Origin: Rhizobiaceae bacterium
GTDB taxonomy: Bacteria > Pseudomonadota > Alphaproteobacteria > Rhizobiales > Rhizobiaceae
Direction of reading: 5' to 3'
Assembly: GCA_023953845.1 (NCBI GenBank)
Contig: JAMLJC010000001.1
Span: 372,001 to 436,000, forward strand
DNA length: 64,000 nt
Part shown: positions 16,560 through 26,780 of the stretch, piece by piece
Numbering within the stretch: the stretch's first letter is position 1
How the letters are laid out: every line of letters starts with the position of its first letter
Program-made: the position numbers and the translations under genes
Notes under the pieces: model-generated
What the model saw: only the letters and a program-made list of their open reading frames with translations
Told to the model about the DNA's origin: nothing
The model's database searches: none

Positions 16560-16582
16560 GGGGCCGGCCAAGGGCCGGCCCC
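16560..16582 (-). terminator. Strong hairpin between ugpB and ugpA
   Basis: GGGGCCGGCC at 16560-16569 and GGCCGGCCCC at 16573-16582 form a ten-pair all-GC stem with an AAG loop, just after the ugpB stop. No U tract follows on the minus strand. It probably acts as a 3' mRNA stabiliser or partial attenuator that raises UgpB over the membrane subunits (inference from other ABC operons). Confidence 0.6.
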
Positions 16583-16588
16583 TTCCGG

Positions 16589-17887
16589 TCAATTACCCAT
16601 CGCTTCCTTGATCGCGGCATTGCCGCGCGAGACGATGTTGTCCATCGCCTGCTGGGCCGTCTGGTCGCCGGCCAGCATCTTCTCGTATTCCTCGTTCATG
16701 ATGTCCCGGACCTGCGGCAGGTTGGCGAGGCGCACGCCCTTGGAGTTCTCCGTCGGCGCCTTGCCCATCATCTGCTTGATCGGGATCTCGCGGGCCGGCT
16801 CCTTCTCGTAGAAGCCGTCCGCCTTGGTCTTCTCATAGGCCGCCAGCGTCACCGGCAGGTAGCCGGACACCTGATGCAGGCGGGCCTGGATATCGGTCTG
16901 CGACAGGAAGTTGAAGAAAGCCGCGACGCCCTTGTATTCCTCATCCGATTTGCCGCCGAACACCCAGAGCGACGCGCCGCCGGGAATCGTGTTCTGCGGC
17001 TCGGTGTCATAGGGCAGCATACCCGTGCCGTAGTTCATGCCCGACTTCACGATGTCGCCGAGGCCGCCGGACGATTCGGTGAAGAAGCCGCATTCGCCGG
17101 CGAGGAAGACCTGCTTGGCTTCCGAGGTACGGCCGCCATATTTGAAGGTGCCGTCCTTGGCGAGGTCGGCGAGCGCCTGGAAATGCTTCACGAAGGGCTC
17201 GGAATTGACCTTCAGCTCGACGTCGAGCGCGGCGATGCCGTTCTCGTTGGTGCCCCACTGGTAGTTGTTCCAGGCGGCGAAGTTCTCGGTGTGAATCCAG
17301 GTCAGCCAGGTCGAGGTGAAGCCGCAGGGCGCGGCGCCGCTCGATTTGATCTTCTTCGCCGCATCCCAGATTTCGTTCCAGGTCTTGGGCGGATTTTCCG
17401 TGTCGAGGCCGGCCTTCTGCAGGATGTCCTTGTTGAAATAGAGGATCGGCGAGGACGAATTGTAGGGGAACGACAGCATGGTGCCGTCCGGCTTGGAATA
17501 ATAGGCGACGATGCCGGGCAGGTACTGGCTCTTGTCAAACGGCTGGCCGCCCATGGAGAGCACTTCGGCAACGGGCTTCATGGCGCCCTCGGCCGCCATC
17601 ATCGTGCCGGTGCCGGCATCGAAGACCTGCATGATGTGCGGCGCCTGTCCGGCGCGGAAAGCGGCGATGCCGGCATTCAGCGTTTCCGGATAGGTTCCCT
17701 TGAACACCGGAACGATCTTGTAGTCGCTCTGGCTCTCGTTGAATTCCTTCGAAAGCTGCTCGACGACCTCGTTGTTCGCGCCGGTCATCGCGTGCCACCA
17801 GGAAATCTCGGTGACGGCGAAGGCGGAACTTGTGGAAAGCAGCGTGGCAAAAGCGGCGAAGCCGGCCGCGAAACCGGAAATTCTCAT
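16589..17887 (-). CDS. ugpB: sn-Glycerol-3-phosphate ABC importer, periplasmic binding protein
   Basis: 432 residues with a Sec signal peptide MRISGFAAGFAAFATLLSTS ending SAFA, then VTEISWWHAMTGANNEVVEQ, the characteristic UgpB start with the WWHAM substrate-contact segment. It also has PHIMQVFDAGTGTMM, FPYNSSSPILYFNKD and NTIPGGASLWVFGG, all conserved in UgpB. The mature protein captures glycerol-3-phosphate and glycerophosphocholine in the periplasm. It is the first gene of ugpBAEC. A Pho-box-like site lies 115 bp upstream, consistent with the phosphate-starvation control known for ugp in enterics and rhizobia. Confidence 0.95.
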   Translation of the reverse strand: MRISGFAAGFAAFATLLSTSSAFAVTEISWWHAMTGANNEVVEQLSKEFNESQSDYKIVPVFKGTYPETLNAGIAAFRAGQAPHIMQVFDAGTGTMMAAEGAMKPVAEVLSMGGQPFDKSQYLPGIVAYYSKPDGTMLSFPYNSSSPILYFNKDILQKAGLDTENPPKTWNEIWDAAKKIKSSGAAPCGFTSTWLTWIHTENFAAWNNYQWGTNENGIAALDVELKVNSEPFVKHFQALADLAKDGTFKYGGRTSEAKQVFLAGECGFFTESSGGLGDIVKSGMNYGTGMLPYDTEPQNTIPGGASLWVFGGKSDEEYKGVAAFFNFLSQTDIQARLHQVSGYLPVTLAAYEKTKADGFYEKEPAREIPIKQMMGKAPTENSKGVRLANLPQVRDIMNEEYEKMLAGDQTAQQAMDNIVSRGNAAIKEAMGN

Positions 17888-18001
17888 TGGTTCGCTCCCT
17901 GTTCGTTGGCGAAGAAAGGACGGCGAACCCGCGGGCGGCGCGTTCTCCTCCTAACCGCTCCATCGATTATTGTCACAATGCGACAGCTGCACAATCCTTT
18001 T

Positions 18002-18019
18002 GTTACGGTTTCATGACGG
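18002..18019 (-). promoter_or_regulatory. Candidate Pho box upstream of ugpB
   Basis: On the minus strand the site reads CCGTCAT-GAAA-CCGTAAC, two heptads 11 bp apart in the direction of ugpB transcription. This is the same 7-4-7 layout as the box before pstS and close to the PhoB consensus CTGTCAT-N4-CTGTCAT. It lies 115 bp from the ugpB ATG. PhoB encoded at 54.3-55.0 kb is the expected ligand. Confidence 0.6.
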
Positions 18020-18137
18020 CGCGTGTGCGACGCGGGTGGCTTTCGTTTGGACAAAGGACGTGCAAAGCCTTGCGGAAATCATGCAAGGTAGGCATTCGGC
18101 CGCATCATGCGCGGCGAAGATTAGCCGGCTTCGAGGC

Positions 18138-18812
18138 TCACTTCACCGCGGCGAGCAGCGCTTTGGCGTCGGCGCCGGACCAGTGCGCCGGTCCGTTGAG
18201 GCTGGCAAGCAGGCAGCCTTCCTTGTCGATCAGCAGCGTGACCGGAAGGCCGAGCGCCAGGCCACGGGTCTTCAGATCGTCGAAGAGGTCGAGCGTGTTG
18301 TCGCGATAATAGGCCAGCGACTGCACGCCGATCTCGGCAAGGAACTTCTTCGGCTTGGAGTCGTCGCCCGTATCGACATTGACGGCGATGACCTCGAAGT
18401 CGGCGCCGCCCATTTCCTTCTGCAGCGCGTCCAGAGCCGGCATCTCGGCGCGGCACGGCGCGCACCAAGTCGCCCACAGATTGAGCAGGATCGTCTTGCC
18501 GGCGCGGTCCGCGAGCGTCATCGGCGCATCGTCCGGGCCGTTGAACGCCAGCCTCTTCATCGACTGCGGCGGATCGGCCGGCAGCATCGCGGCCACGTCG
18601 CCCTTCGCCGCGGCAGCGATCGCCCTGGCTTCGTCCGCCTTGTCGGCGCAATTGTTGTCACCGGCATCGACGACGGCCTCGCCCGCAGAATCGCTCGGGT
18701 TGCCAGACAGCGGCCCGGTGACATATACCGCGACCGCCCCGGCGAGGAGCCCCGCTATCGCGGCTGCCGCGAGCAGTCTTGGAGCGGGCAGGATTTTCCT
18801 CGGTTCGGCCAT
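18138..18812 (-). CDS. tlpA: TlpA-family thiol:disulfide oxidoreductase
   Basis: 224 residues. An N-terminal membrane anchor covers about residues 11-33 (LLAAAAIAGLLAGAVAVYVT), then a thioredoxin domain from about 85. The active-site motif WCAPC has Cys117 and Cys120, in TILLNLWATWCAPCRAEMP, and the cis-proline segment is GLPVTLLID. TlpA proteins reduce periplasmic disulfides and metallochaperone sites for cytochrome oxidase assembly. An extra cysteine (Cys55) lies in the linker. The gene is divergent from argH, 32 bp apart, an arrangement common in rhizobia. Confidence 0.88.
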   Translation of the reverse strand: MAEPRKILPAPRLLAAAAIAGLLAGAVAVYVTGPLSGNPSDSAGEAVVDAGDNNCADKADEARAIAAAAKGDVAAMLPADPPQSMKRLAFNGPDDAPMTLADRAGKTILLNLWATWCAPCRAEMPALDALQKEMGGADFEVIAVNVDTGDDSKPKKFLAEIGVQSLAYYRDNTLDLFDDLKTRGLALGLPVTLLIDKEGCLLASLNGPAHWSGADAKALLAAVK

Positions 18813-18844
18813 TCTTTTTGTTCTCCAGCCTTCCGGTTACCACG

Positions 18845-20245
18845 ATGAGCGACGCCAAGACCAGCAACCAGATGTGGGGGGGACGATTTGCCTCCGGCCC
18901 CGCCGCCATCATGGAAGCAATCAACGCATCGATCGGCTTCGACCGGAAGCTTTATGCGCAGGACATCCGCGGTTCGCTCGCCCACGCCGAAATGCTGGCG
19001 GAAACGGGCATCATTTCCAAGGCCGATCAAGAGAAAATCACTCACGGCCTGAACACGATTTTGAAAGAGATCGAGAGCGGCGCCTTCACCTTCTCCACGA
19101 AGCTGGAAGACATCCATATGAACGTTGAGGCGCGGCTGGCCGAACTGATCGGTCCCGCCGCAGGCCGCCTGCACACGGCGCGTTCCCGCAACGACCAGGT
19201 GGCGGTCGATTTCCGCCTGTGGGTCAAGGACGAGTTGCATCGGGTGGCGGCCGCGTTGAAGAGCCTTATGAAGGTCTTCCTACGCCGGGCGGAAGAACAT
19301 GCGGCGACGGTCATGCCGGGCTTCACGCATCTCCAGACCGCGCAGCCGGTGACCTTCGGCCATCACTGCATGGCCTATGTCGAGATGTTCGCCCGCGACC
19401 TGTCGCGCGTACGCGACGCCATCGAACGCATGGACGAAAGCCCGCTGGGCGCGGCAGCACTCGCCGGCACCGGCTTTCCCATCGACCGGCACCGCACCGC
19501 CCAAGCGCTGGGCTTCCGCGAGCCGACCCGCAATTCGCTGGATTCGGTGTCCGACCGCGACTACGCGCTGGAATTCCTGTCGATCGCAGCGATTGCGGCC
19601 ACGCATCTGTCGCGGCTGGCGGAGGAGATCGTTATCTGGTCGACGCCGCAATTCGCCTTCGTGCGGCTTTCGGACAGGTTCTCGACCGGCTCGTCCATCA
19701 TGCCGCAGAAGAAGAATCCTGACGCCGCAGAACTGGTGCGCGCCAAGACCGGCCGCATCAATGGCGACCTGATCGGCCTGCTGACCGTGATGAAGGGCCT
19801 GCCGCTGACCTATTCGAAGGACATGCAGGAGGACAAGGAAGCCGTCTTCGATGCCGCCGAGACGCTGGACCTCATGCTCGCCGCCATGACCGGCATGGTC
19901 GGGGACATGACCGTCAACGAGCAGGCGATGAAGAAGGCCGCCGGTTCCGGCTATTCCACCGCCACGGACCTCGCCGACTGGCTGGTGCGCGTATTGGGCA
20001 TTCCGTTCCGCGAGGCGCATCATGTAACCGGCCGCGCCGTCGCGTTGGCCGAAGAGAAGAAGGTCGGGCTGGAGAAGCTGACGCTCGCCGATCTGAAGTC
20101 GATCCATGACGGCATCACCGACGACGTCTTTTCGGTGCTCGCCGTGCAGAATTCGGTGAAGAGCCGCAAATCCTTTGGCGGCACGGCCCCGACCGAGGTG
20201 AAGAAGCAGATTCGCTACTGGACGAAGCGGTTGGCCAAAGCTTGA
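18845..20245 (+). CDS. argH: Argininosuccinate lyase
   Basis: 466 residues from the ATG at 18845 (MSDAKTSNQMWGGRF). A longer in-frame start at 18779 would overlap tlpA and adds a non-conserved tail. Motifs: TARSRNDQVA at 111-120, catalytic-region FTHLQTAQP with His162, and the fumarase/aspartase superfamily signature GSSIMPQKKNPD at 282-293 with its catalytic serine. It cleaves argininosuccinate into arginine and fumarate, the last step of arginine synthesis. lptM and lysA follow on the same strand. Confidence 0.97.
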   Translation: MSDAKTSNQMWGGRFASGPAAIMEAINASIGFDRKLYAQDIRGSLAHAEMLAETGIISKADQEKITHGLNTILKEIESGAFTFSTKLEDIHMNVEARLAELIGPAAGRLHTARSRNDQVAVDFRLWVKDELHRVAAALKSLMKVFLRRAEEHAATVMPGFTHLQTAQPVTFGHHCMAYVEMFARDLSRVRDAIERMDESPLGAAALAGTGFPIDRHRTAQALGFREPTRNSLDSVSDRDYALEFLSIAAIAATHLSRLAEEIVIWSTPQFAFVRLSDRFSTGSSIMPQKKNPDAAELVRAKTGRINGDLIGLLTVMKGLPLTYSKDMQEDKEAVFDAAETLDLMLAAMTGMVGDMTVNEQAMKKAAGSGYSTATDLADWLVRVLGIPFREAHHVTGRAVALAEEKKVGLEKLTLADLKSIHDGITDDVFSVLAVQNSVKSRKSFGGTAPTEVKKQIRYWTKRLAKA

Positions 20246-20304
20246 TCGTGCAAAACGGACGAAACTTGGCTACAAGCGCGCGACACATCTCCGGAAGGGG
20301 TTCC

Positions 20305-20511
20305 ATGCGAACGCGCACCGTGACCTTGCTACTTTGCCTCGCCGCACTCGGCCTCACGGCCGCCTGCGGCCGCAAGTCGGACCTGTTGACGCCCTACGAG
20401 GCGCAGGTCGAGGCGCAGAAGGCGGCCGAAAAGGAGGGGCAGCCGGCCCAGCCCGTGCCGGAGAAGCCCGCGAACGACAAACGCTTCATTCTCGACGGCT
20501 TGATAGACTAG
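20305..20511 (+). CDS. lptM: Small outer-membrane lipoprotein, LptM (YifL) type
   Basis: 68 residues from the ATG at 20305, preceded by GGAAGGGG. The signal peptide MRTRTVTLLLCLAALGLTAAC ends in a lipobox with Cys21, directly followed by GRKSDLLTPYEA, the short conserved segment of LptM-like lipoproteins (CGxKGxLxxP). In Escherichia coli LptM mimics LPS and helps LptD oxidation. The rest is a disordered Glu/Pro/Ala tail. Its place between argH and lysA is conserved in alphaproteobacteria. The assignment to LptM rests on this short motif and position. Confidence 0.78.
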   Translation: MRTRTVTLLLCLAALGLTAACGRKSDLLTPYEAQVEAQKAAEKEGQPAQPVPEKPANDKRFILDGLID

Positions 20512-20568
20512 AAGCCGCCGGATATTCGGACCCGGCTTCCCGTACGACCTCCTTTTGAAGACAAGACC

Positions 20569-21837
<1,269 letters not shown>

Positions 21838-21947
21838 TCGGGGTTGCGAGCTTCACGTTTTCGCTAGCGCGCCTCGCCTTTGCCGTGTTTGCTGCTATTG
21901 TTTGAGTCCGTAGAGCGGCGCCGCGCCGCGCCACCCGGAAAGGGCGG

Positions 21948-24506
21948 ATGAGCGACAACAAGGCAGCAAACACGACCAGACCGACCGTGGCACGCCTCCG
22001 CCGGGCCCGGCTCGGCACGTGGATGGCGGTGTATGTGGAGCGGCTTTGGCCGCTGCTCCTGCCCGTCGTCGTCGTCGCAGGCCTGTTCGTCAGCGCCTCA
22101 TGGTTCGGCCTGTTCAGGTTCGTGCCGGACGCCGCGCGCATCGCTCTCGTCAGCCTCTTCGCGATTGCCGCGCTGGCGGCTCTCTATCCGTTGCGCTTCT
22201 TCCGCCGTCCGCGTGCTGCCGAGATCGACCGCCGCATCGAGCGCGCCAACGAGCTGCCGCATGCGCCGGTGACGACGCAGAACGACCGGCCGGCCGGCGG
22301 CGACGGCTTTGCCGGCGCGCTGTGGCGCGAGCACCAGCGACGCATGGCCGAACGTCTGGCGAATGTCGCCGGCGACCTGCCGCATGCCCGCCTGCCAGAA
22401 CGCGATCCGTGGGGCCTGCGCGCCGTCGCCGCGCTTCTCGTGGTGACGGCTTTCGCCTTCTCCTTCGGCCCGCTGGGCGGCCGGCTCACCGATGGTTTCA
22501 GCGCCCATGCCGGCGCGGAAGTCCTGCCGCCGCGCATCGACGCCTGGATCACGCCGCCCGCCTATACGCGCAAGGCGCCGATCTTCCTTACCGCGGATGT
22601 GAACCAGCCCGGCGCCACCTTCACCGTGCCCAAGGGCAGCGACCTAGCGTTGCGCGTGACGGGCGGCAGCGGCGACGAGACGCTGAACTTCACCGGAGCG
22701 GACGGCATGATCCGCGAGATCGCGCCGAAGGGCGCGGCCGCCGATACGCCGCAGGGAGGCGTCGCCGCAAGGCAGTTCGAGGGCAAGCTAACGGCTGACG
22801 GCGTGCTGGCGCTGACATCCGGCGAGAGCGACCTGCGCAACTGGACCTTCCGGATCATTCCGGACAATCCGCCGACCATAAAATTCATCGGTGAGCCGAA
22901 GCGCGCCGCCAACGGCACGCTGGAGCTCAACTACGAGATCGCCGACGACTACGGTGCGGCCTCCGCCAAGGCCGAGTTCGATCTCGCCGAGCCGCAGGCG
23001 GAAGACGCCCGCCCGCTCTACAGCGCGCCGGAAATGCCGCTCGCCCTGCCCCGCCGGGGCAACGAGTCCAGAGCCGCCAAGGTATCCCGCGATCTCACCG
23101 AACACGTCTGGGCCGGAGACGCGGTGAAGCTGACGCTGAAGGCGGTCGACGATGCCGGTCAGGAAGCGGTCAGCGAGACGAAGACCTTCATCCTGCCGGC
23201 GCGGCCATTCACCAATCCGCTCGCCAGGGCGGTGGTGGAGGACCGCCGTATCCTGTCGCTCGACGCCAATCGAAAGCGCGACGTGCTCGACCTGATGGAC
23301 GCCGTCACGCTGCGTCCCGAGGACACGTTCGACGACATGGCGCATTATCTCGGCATCGTCGCCGGCCGCACGCGGCTGGCGCTGGCCGCCAGCGACGAAC
23401 AGTTCCGCGAGGTGGCCGACTATCTCTGGCAGATGGCGCTGACCATCGAGGACGGCGACCTTTCGGCGGCCGAGAAGCGGCTGCGGCAGGCGCAGGAGAA
23501 CCTCAAGCAGGCGCTGGAGAACGGCGCGAGCGACGAGGAGATCGACCGCCTGATGAAGGAACTGCGCGAGGCCATGAACGAATTCCTGCGCGAATTCGCC
23601 GAGCGCGCCCAGCAGAACCCGAACCTCGCCGATCAGATGCCGCAGAACGGACAGGAACTGCGCCAGAGCGATCTCGACCGCATGATGGACCAGATCGAGA
23701 ATCTGGCGAAGTCCGGCAACCGCGATCAGGCGCGGGAACTGCTGTCGCAGCTTCAGGACATGATGAACAATCTGCAGGCCGGCCGTCAGCAGCAGCAACA
23801 GCAGCAGAGTGGCCAGAGCGACCAGATGCGGCAGCAGATGAACCGGCTGGGCGAGATTATGCGCCGCCAGCAGGAGATGATGAACGAGACCTTCGGGCTC
23901 GGCCAGCAGCGCCGCGGCCAGCAGCAACGCGGCCAGCAAGGCCAGAACGGCGAGCCACAGCCAGGCGAGAACGGGCAAGGCCAGCAGCCCGGCTCCGGCA
24001 TGGCGCCCGAGGAATTCGCCGAAGCTCTGAAGCAGCTGCAGCAGGGCCAAGGTCAGCTCCAGCAGGATCTGCAAGGCCTGATGAAAGATCTCGAAGGCAT
24101 GGGCATCCAGCCCGGCGAAGGCTTCGGCGACGCCGGAGAGGCCATGGGCGAGGCCGAAGGCGCGCTCGGACAGGGCGAGGGCGACCGCGCTGTCGGCGAG
24201 CAGGGCCGCGCTCTGGAGGCCCTGCGGCGCGGTGCGCAGAACATGATGCAGCAGATGATGCAGGCCATGCAGGGCGATCAGGGCGGCAGCGAGAACGGCG
24301 GTCGTCAGCAGAACGCAGACCGCGACCCGCTGGGCCGTCCGCGTGCCACCACCGGCCCGGACTTCGGCGAATCGGTGAAGGTGCCGGACGAGATCGACAT
24401 CCAGCGCGCCCGCCAGATCCTCGAAGCGATCCGCAAGCGGCTTGGCAACGCGCTCAGCCCGGAAATCGAGCGGGATTACCTCGAGCGCCTGCTCGAGATG
24501 CGCTGA
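21948..24506 (+). CDS. TIGR02302/DUF4175 family membrane protein
   Basis: 852 residues. Two hydrophobic helices occupy about 28-48 and 62-84, with a third near 162-180. A periplasmic beta-rich region (200-430) contains NLRNWTFRIIPDNPPTIKFIG-like sequence, followed by a long alpha-helical, strongly glutamine-rich part (about 510-790; many QQQ runs, GQ repeats and QEMMNETFGLGQQ). The C-terminus ends EIERDYLERLLEMR. This matches the TIGR02302 family found after lysA in many Rhizobiales. Its function is unknown. The Gln-rich low-complexity tract is likely a flexible or coiled-coil linker. ATG at 21948 follows GGAAAGGGCGG. Confidence 0.88.
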   Translation: MSDNKAANTTRPTVARLRRARLGTWMAVYVERLWPLLLPVVVVAGLFVSASWFGLFRFVPDAARIALVSLFAIAALAALYPLRFFRRPRAAEIDRRIERANELPHAPVTTQNDRPAGGDGFAGALWREHQRRMAERLANVAGDLPHARLPERDPWGLRAVAALLVVTAFAFSFGPLGGRLTDGFSAHAGAEVLPPRIDAWITPPAYTRKAPIFLTADVNQPGATFTVPKGSDLALRVTGGSGDETLNFTGADGMIREIAPKGAAADTPQGGVAARQFEGKLTADGVLALTSGESDLRNWTFRIIPDNPPTIKFIGEPKRAANGTLELNYEIADDYGAASAKAEFDLAEPQAEDARPLYSAPEMPLALPRRGNESRAAKVSRDLTEHVWAGDAVKLTLKAVDDAGQEAVSETKTFILPARPFTNPLARAVVEDRRILSLDANRKRDVLDLMDAVTLRPEDTFDDMAHYLGIVAGRTRLALAASDEQFREVADYLWQMALTIEDGDLSAAEKRLRQAQENLKQALENGASDEEIDRLMKELREAMNEFLREFAERAQQNPNLADQMPQNGQELRQSDLDRMMDQIENLAKSGNRDQARELLSQLQDMMNNLQAGRQQQQQQQSGQSDQMRQQMNRLGEIMRRQQEMMNETFGLGQQRRGQQQRGQQGQNGEPQPGENGQGQQPGSGMAPEEFAEALKQLQQGQGQLQQDLQGLMKDLEGMGIQPGEGFGDAGEAMGEAEGALGQGEGDRAVGEQGRALEALRRGAQNMMQQMMQAMQGDQGGSENGGRQQNADRDPLGRPRATTGPDFGESVKVPDEIDIQRARQILEAIRKRLGNALSPEIERDYLERLLEMR

Positions 24507-24712
24507 GCCTCAGCGCGCGGCTTGCCGGCCGCGCACGACCACGATCCACAGATACCTGACGGCCTGCCGACGGCGCTCTGTCGCCACGCCAATTCTCCAG
24601 TTTCCGCAACGTCTTGAGCCGGCATCGCCCCGCGGCGACGCACCCGCCGCGAATCAATTCATATGACAAGGCCATGATGCCCTTCACATTTTTGCCGTCT
24701 CCCCTAGCTTTC

Positions 24713-24741
24713 ATGACAATTCAATGACAGAGGCATGACAC
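24713..24741 (-). promoter_or_regulatory. Array of three Pho-box half sites before the LTA-synthase-like gene
   Basis: ATGACAA at 24713, ATGACAG at 24724 and ATGACAC at 24735 (plus strand) recur with an exact 11-bp period. On the minus strand they read xTGTCAT-N4-CTGTCAT-N4-TTGTCAT, two overlapping Pho boxes. The array ends 22 bp before the gene start. The box direction is opposite to that of the downstream gene, unlike the pst and ugp boxes here, so the effect on transcription is uncertain. Confidence 0.55.
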
Positions 24742-24762
24742 CGTATCGCCCGAGGGTACGCT

Positions 24763-26745
24763 TTGGTTTCAGTAGCAGTGGCAGGCGCAGCGACGCCGAA
24801 GAACAGGTTCCTTCCGGCGTTGACGCCTCCGGGGCGGCAGCGATTCGGGCGTGGCTTCAGGACGGTGTCGGTCACCTTGCTGATCGCCCTCTTGTTGACG
24901 CTCGCCATCGAGATGGTCGCGCGCGGTTCGGCCGGCAGCGCTCTCAGCTTCCTGATCCAGCCCTACAAGCCCGGCTGGACGACTGTCGCCGTCATCGCGC
25001 TGCTTTTCCTGGCGCTGGACGCGCTGTTGGGCCGGGCGCATCAGGGCCTGCTGGTGCTGGCGCCGATATTCATGCTGCTCGCCTTCGCCGGGCATCAGAA
25101 GGCGTATTATCTCGGCGACCCGCTCTATCCGACCGATTTCCTCTATGCCCGCCAGATTGTCGAGCTGATGCCGCTGCTCGTGGCGGACCGGCCGTGGACC
25201 GCAGTGGGCATGGCGCTGTCGATCGCCGGCGTCGTCATCGCGCTCGTCTATGCATGGCGTTTCTGGCAGCGAAAATTTCCGAAACTCTCGCCCGCCAACC
25301 GCATCACGCGCCTGCTGATCGCGGTACCCGCGCTGGCGTTCTTCGCTTCCATCATGGACTACGCGACGTTTTCCTGGACTCGCGACCGCCTGCAGATCTT
25401 CCCGATGATGTGGGATCAGAAGGAAAACTACGCCCAGAACGGCTTTGCGCTCGCCTTCGCCATGAATGTGCCAATGGCCAAGGTCGCCGCGCCCGAAGGC
25501 TATTCCCCCGAGGCCATCGCGGCGGCGCCGCAACCGGCCGCCCTTCCCGCCGTGCCGCTGAACCGGCCCGACATCATCGTGGTGATGAGCGAATCGTTCT
25601 GGGACCCGGCGCGGCTTCCCGGCACCCGGATTCTGCCCGACCCGATCGAGAACGTCCGCAGGCTGCAATCCGGCAGCGTGTTCTCACCCGAGTTCGGCGG
25701 CATGACCGCGAATGTTGAATTCGAGGCGCTGACCGGCTTCTCCAACGCCTTCCTGCCTTACGGTAGCATCCCGTATCAGCAATATGTGCGCGACAAGCTG
25801 CCGTCGATGGCGACCTTTCTCAAGGATCAGGGCTACGGGACGCTCGCGATCCATCCCTTCGAAGGCTGGTTCTGGAACCGTACCTCCGTCTACAAGGCGT
25901 TCGGTTTCGATCGCTTCCTTTCGTCGGAGGAGCTGCCGCCATTGAGGAAACGGGGCCAGTTGGCGTCGGACGCCGCGCTGACCGAGGAGATCATCGCCGA
26001 GGCCGAGGCGGAGACCAGGCCGTTCTTCATTTTCGCGGTCAGCTTGCAGAACCACGGCCCCTACGAGCCGAACCGCTACGCGACCGCGTCCCACTCCGTC
26101 GGCACCATCGGCGGCCCATGGGCGCAGGGCTCGATCCTCACCTATGCGGAGGGCATATCGGACGCCGATCGCGGCCTGCAGGATCTGGTCGAATGGGCCG
26201 AGCGCCGCGAGCGGCCGACAATCATCGCGTTTTTCGGCGATCACCTGCCGCCGCTCGGGCCGGCCTATGTCGAGACGGGTTTCCTCGAAAAGCCGGTGCC
26301 GGAGCGCAAGGAGTCGGCCGAGAGCATGGCGCTGCATCGCGAAACGCCGCTGGTCATCTGGTCGAACCGGTCCGGCTCGACCAAGACCGGATCTATCAGC
26401 CCCGCCTTCCTGCCGCTGGAGATTTTCCGCACGGCGGGTATCGAGCATCCCTACTATACGGATTTCCTCGCCAGGGTGCGGGACCAGTACCGTGTGGTGG
26501 AGCGCAACATGCTGATCGGCGCCGACGACACCCCGACGGCAGACTGGTCGCGGGAAAAGGCGATCCCGCCGATGATCCGGGATTTCCGCTACCTGCAATA
26601 CGACATGATGTTCGGGAAGCGTCACGCCCTGCCGACATATTTCCCGGAATTGCAGCCCAGGAAGGACGACGCGATCTCGCGCCACTACAAGGGAATCGTC
26701 GGCTTCAACCTGACCGGGCCGCAACCTGTGTTCTCGACGCTGTAG
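24763..26745 (+). CDS. LTA synthase family sulfatase-like membrane enzyme
   Basis: 660 residues. About five transmembrane helices fill residues 36-205, then a soluble sulfatase-fold domain (about 268-600). Residues matching the LtaS metal/catalytic set are visible: Glu277 in VMSESFWD, Thr315 in FGGMTANVEFE (predicted nucleophile), His431 in QNHGPYEP, and Asp493/His494 in FFGDHLPPLG. Such enzymes transfer phosphoglycerol, or phosphoethanolamine in other branches, from membrane lipids. In Gram-negatives the acceptor may be a periplasmic glucan, but that is inference. The TTG start at 24763 has GAGGG seven bases upstream. A Pho-box array lies just upstream. Confidence 0.85.
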   Translation: MVSVAVAGAATPKNRFLPALTPPGRQRFGRGFRTVSVTLLIALLLTLAIEMVARGSAGSALSFLIQPYKPGWTTVAVIALLFLALDALLGRAHQGLLVLAPIFMLLAFAGHQKAYYLGDPLYPTDFLYARQIVELMPLLVADRPWTAVGMALSIAGVVIALVYAWRFWQRKFPKLSPANRITRLLIAVPALAFFASIMDYATFSWTRDRLQIFPMMWDQKENYAQNGFALAFAMNVPMAKVAAPEGYSPEAIAAAPQPAALPAVPLNRPDIIVVMSESFWDPARLPGTRILPDPIENVRRLQSGSVFSPEFGGMTANVEFEALTGFSNAFLPYGSIPYQQYVRDKLPSMATFLKDQGYGTLAIHPFEGWFWNRTSVYKAFGFDRFLSSEELPPLRKRGQLASDAALTEEIIAEAEAETRPFFIFAVSLQNHGPYEPNRYATASHSVGTIGGPWAQGSILTYAEGISDADRGLQDLVEWAERRERPTIIAFFGDHLPPLGPAYVETGFLEKPVPERKESAESMALHRETPLVIWSNRSGSTKTGSISPAFLPLEIFRTAGIEHPYYTDFLARVRDQYRVVERNMLIGADDTPTADWSREKAIPPMIRDFRYLQYDMMFGKRHALPTYFPELQPRKDDAISRHYKGIVGFNLTGPQPVFSTL

Positions 26746-26780
26746 GCGCCTCGCCGCCCGTCCGGAAAGCCCGAGGCGCC
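26745..26780. terminator. Hairpin between the convergent LTA-synthase-like gene and hpt
   Basis: GGCGCCTCG at 26745-26753 pairs with CGAGGCGCC at 26772-26780 across an 18-nt loop. It occupies the whole 35-bp gap between the two convergent stop codons. No U tract is present. It could serve both strands as a Rho-dependent or structural terminator. Confidence 0.45.

Noticed and set aside
18779..18844. Longer argH start overlapping tlpA
   Set aside because: The extra 22 residues (MERAGFSSVRPFFLF...) are not conserved in argininosuccinate lyases and overlap the divergent tlpA start. The ATG at 18845 gives the standard N-terminus.
24454..24714. 86-codon minus-strand frame in the gap after the TIGR02302 gene
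   Set aside because: Arg/Ala-rich with no ribosome site, and it overlaps the 3' end of the TIGR02302 gene. The 256-bp gap otherwise holds only the Pho-box array.
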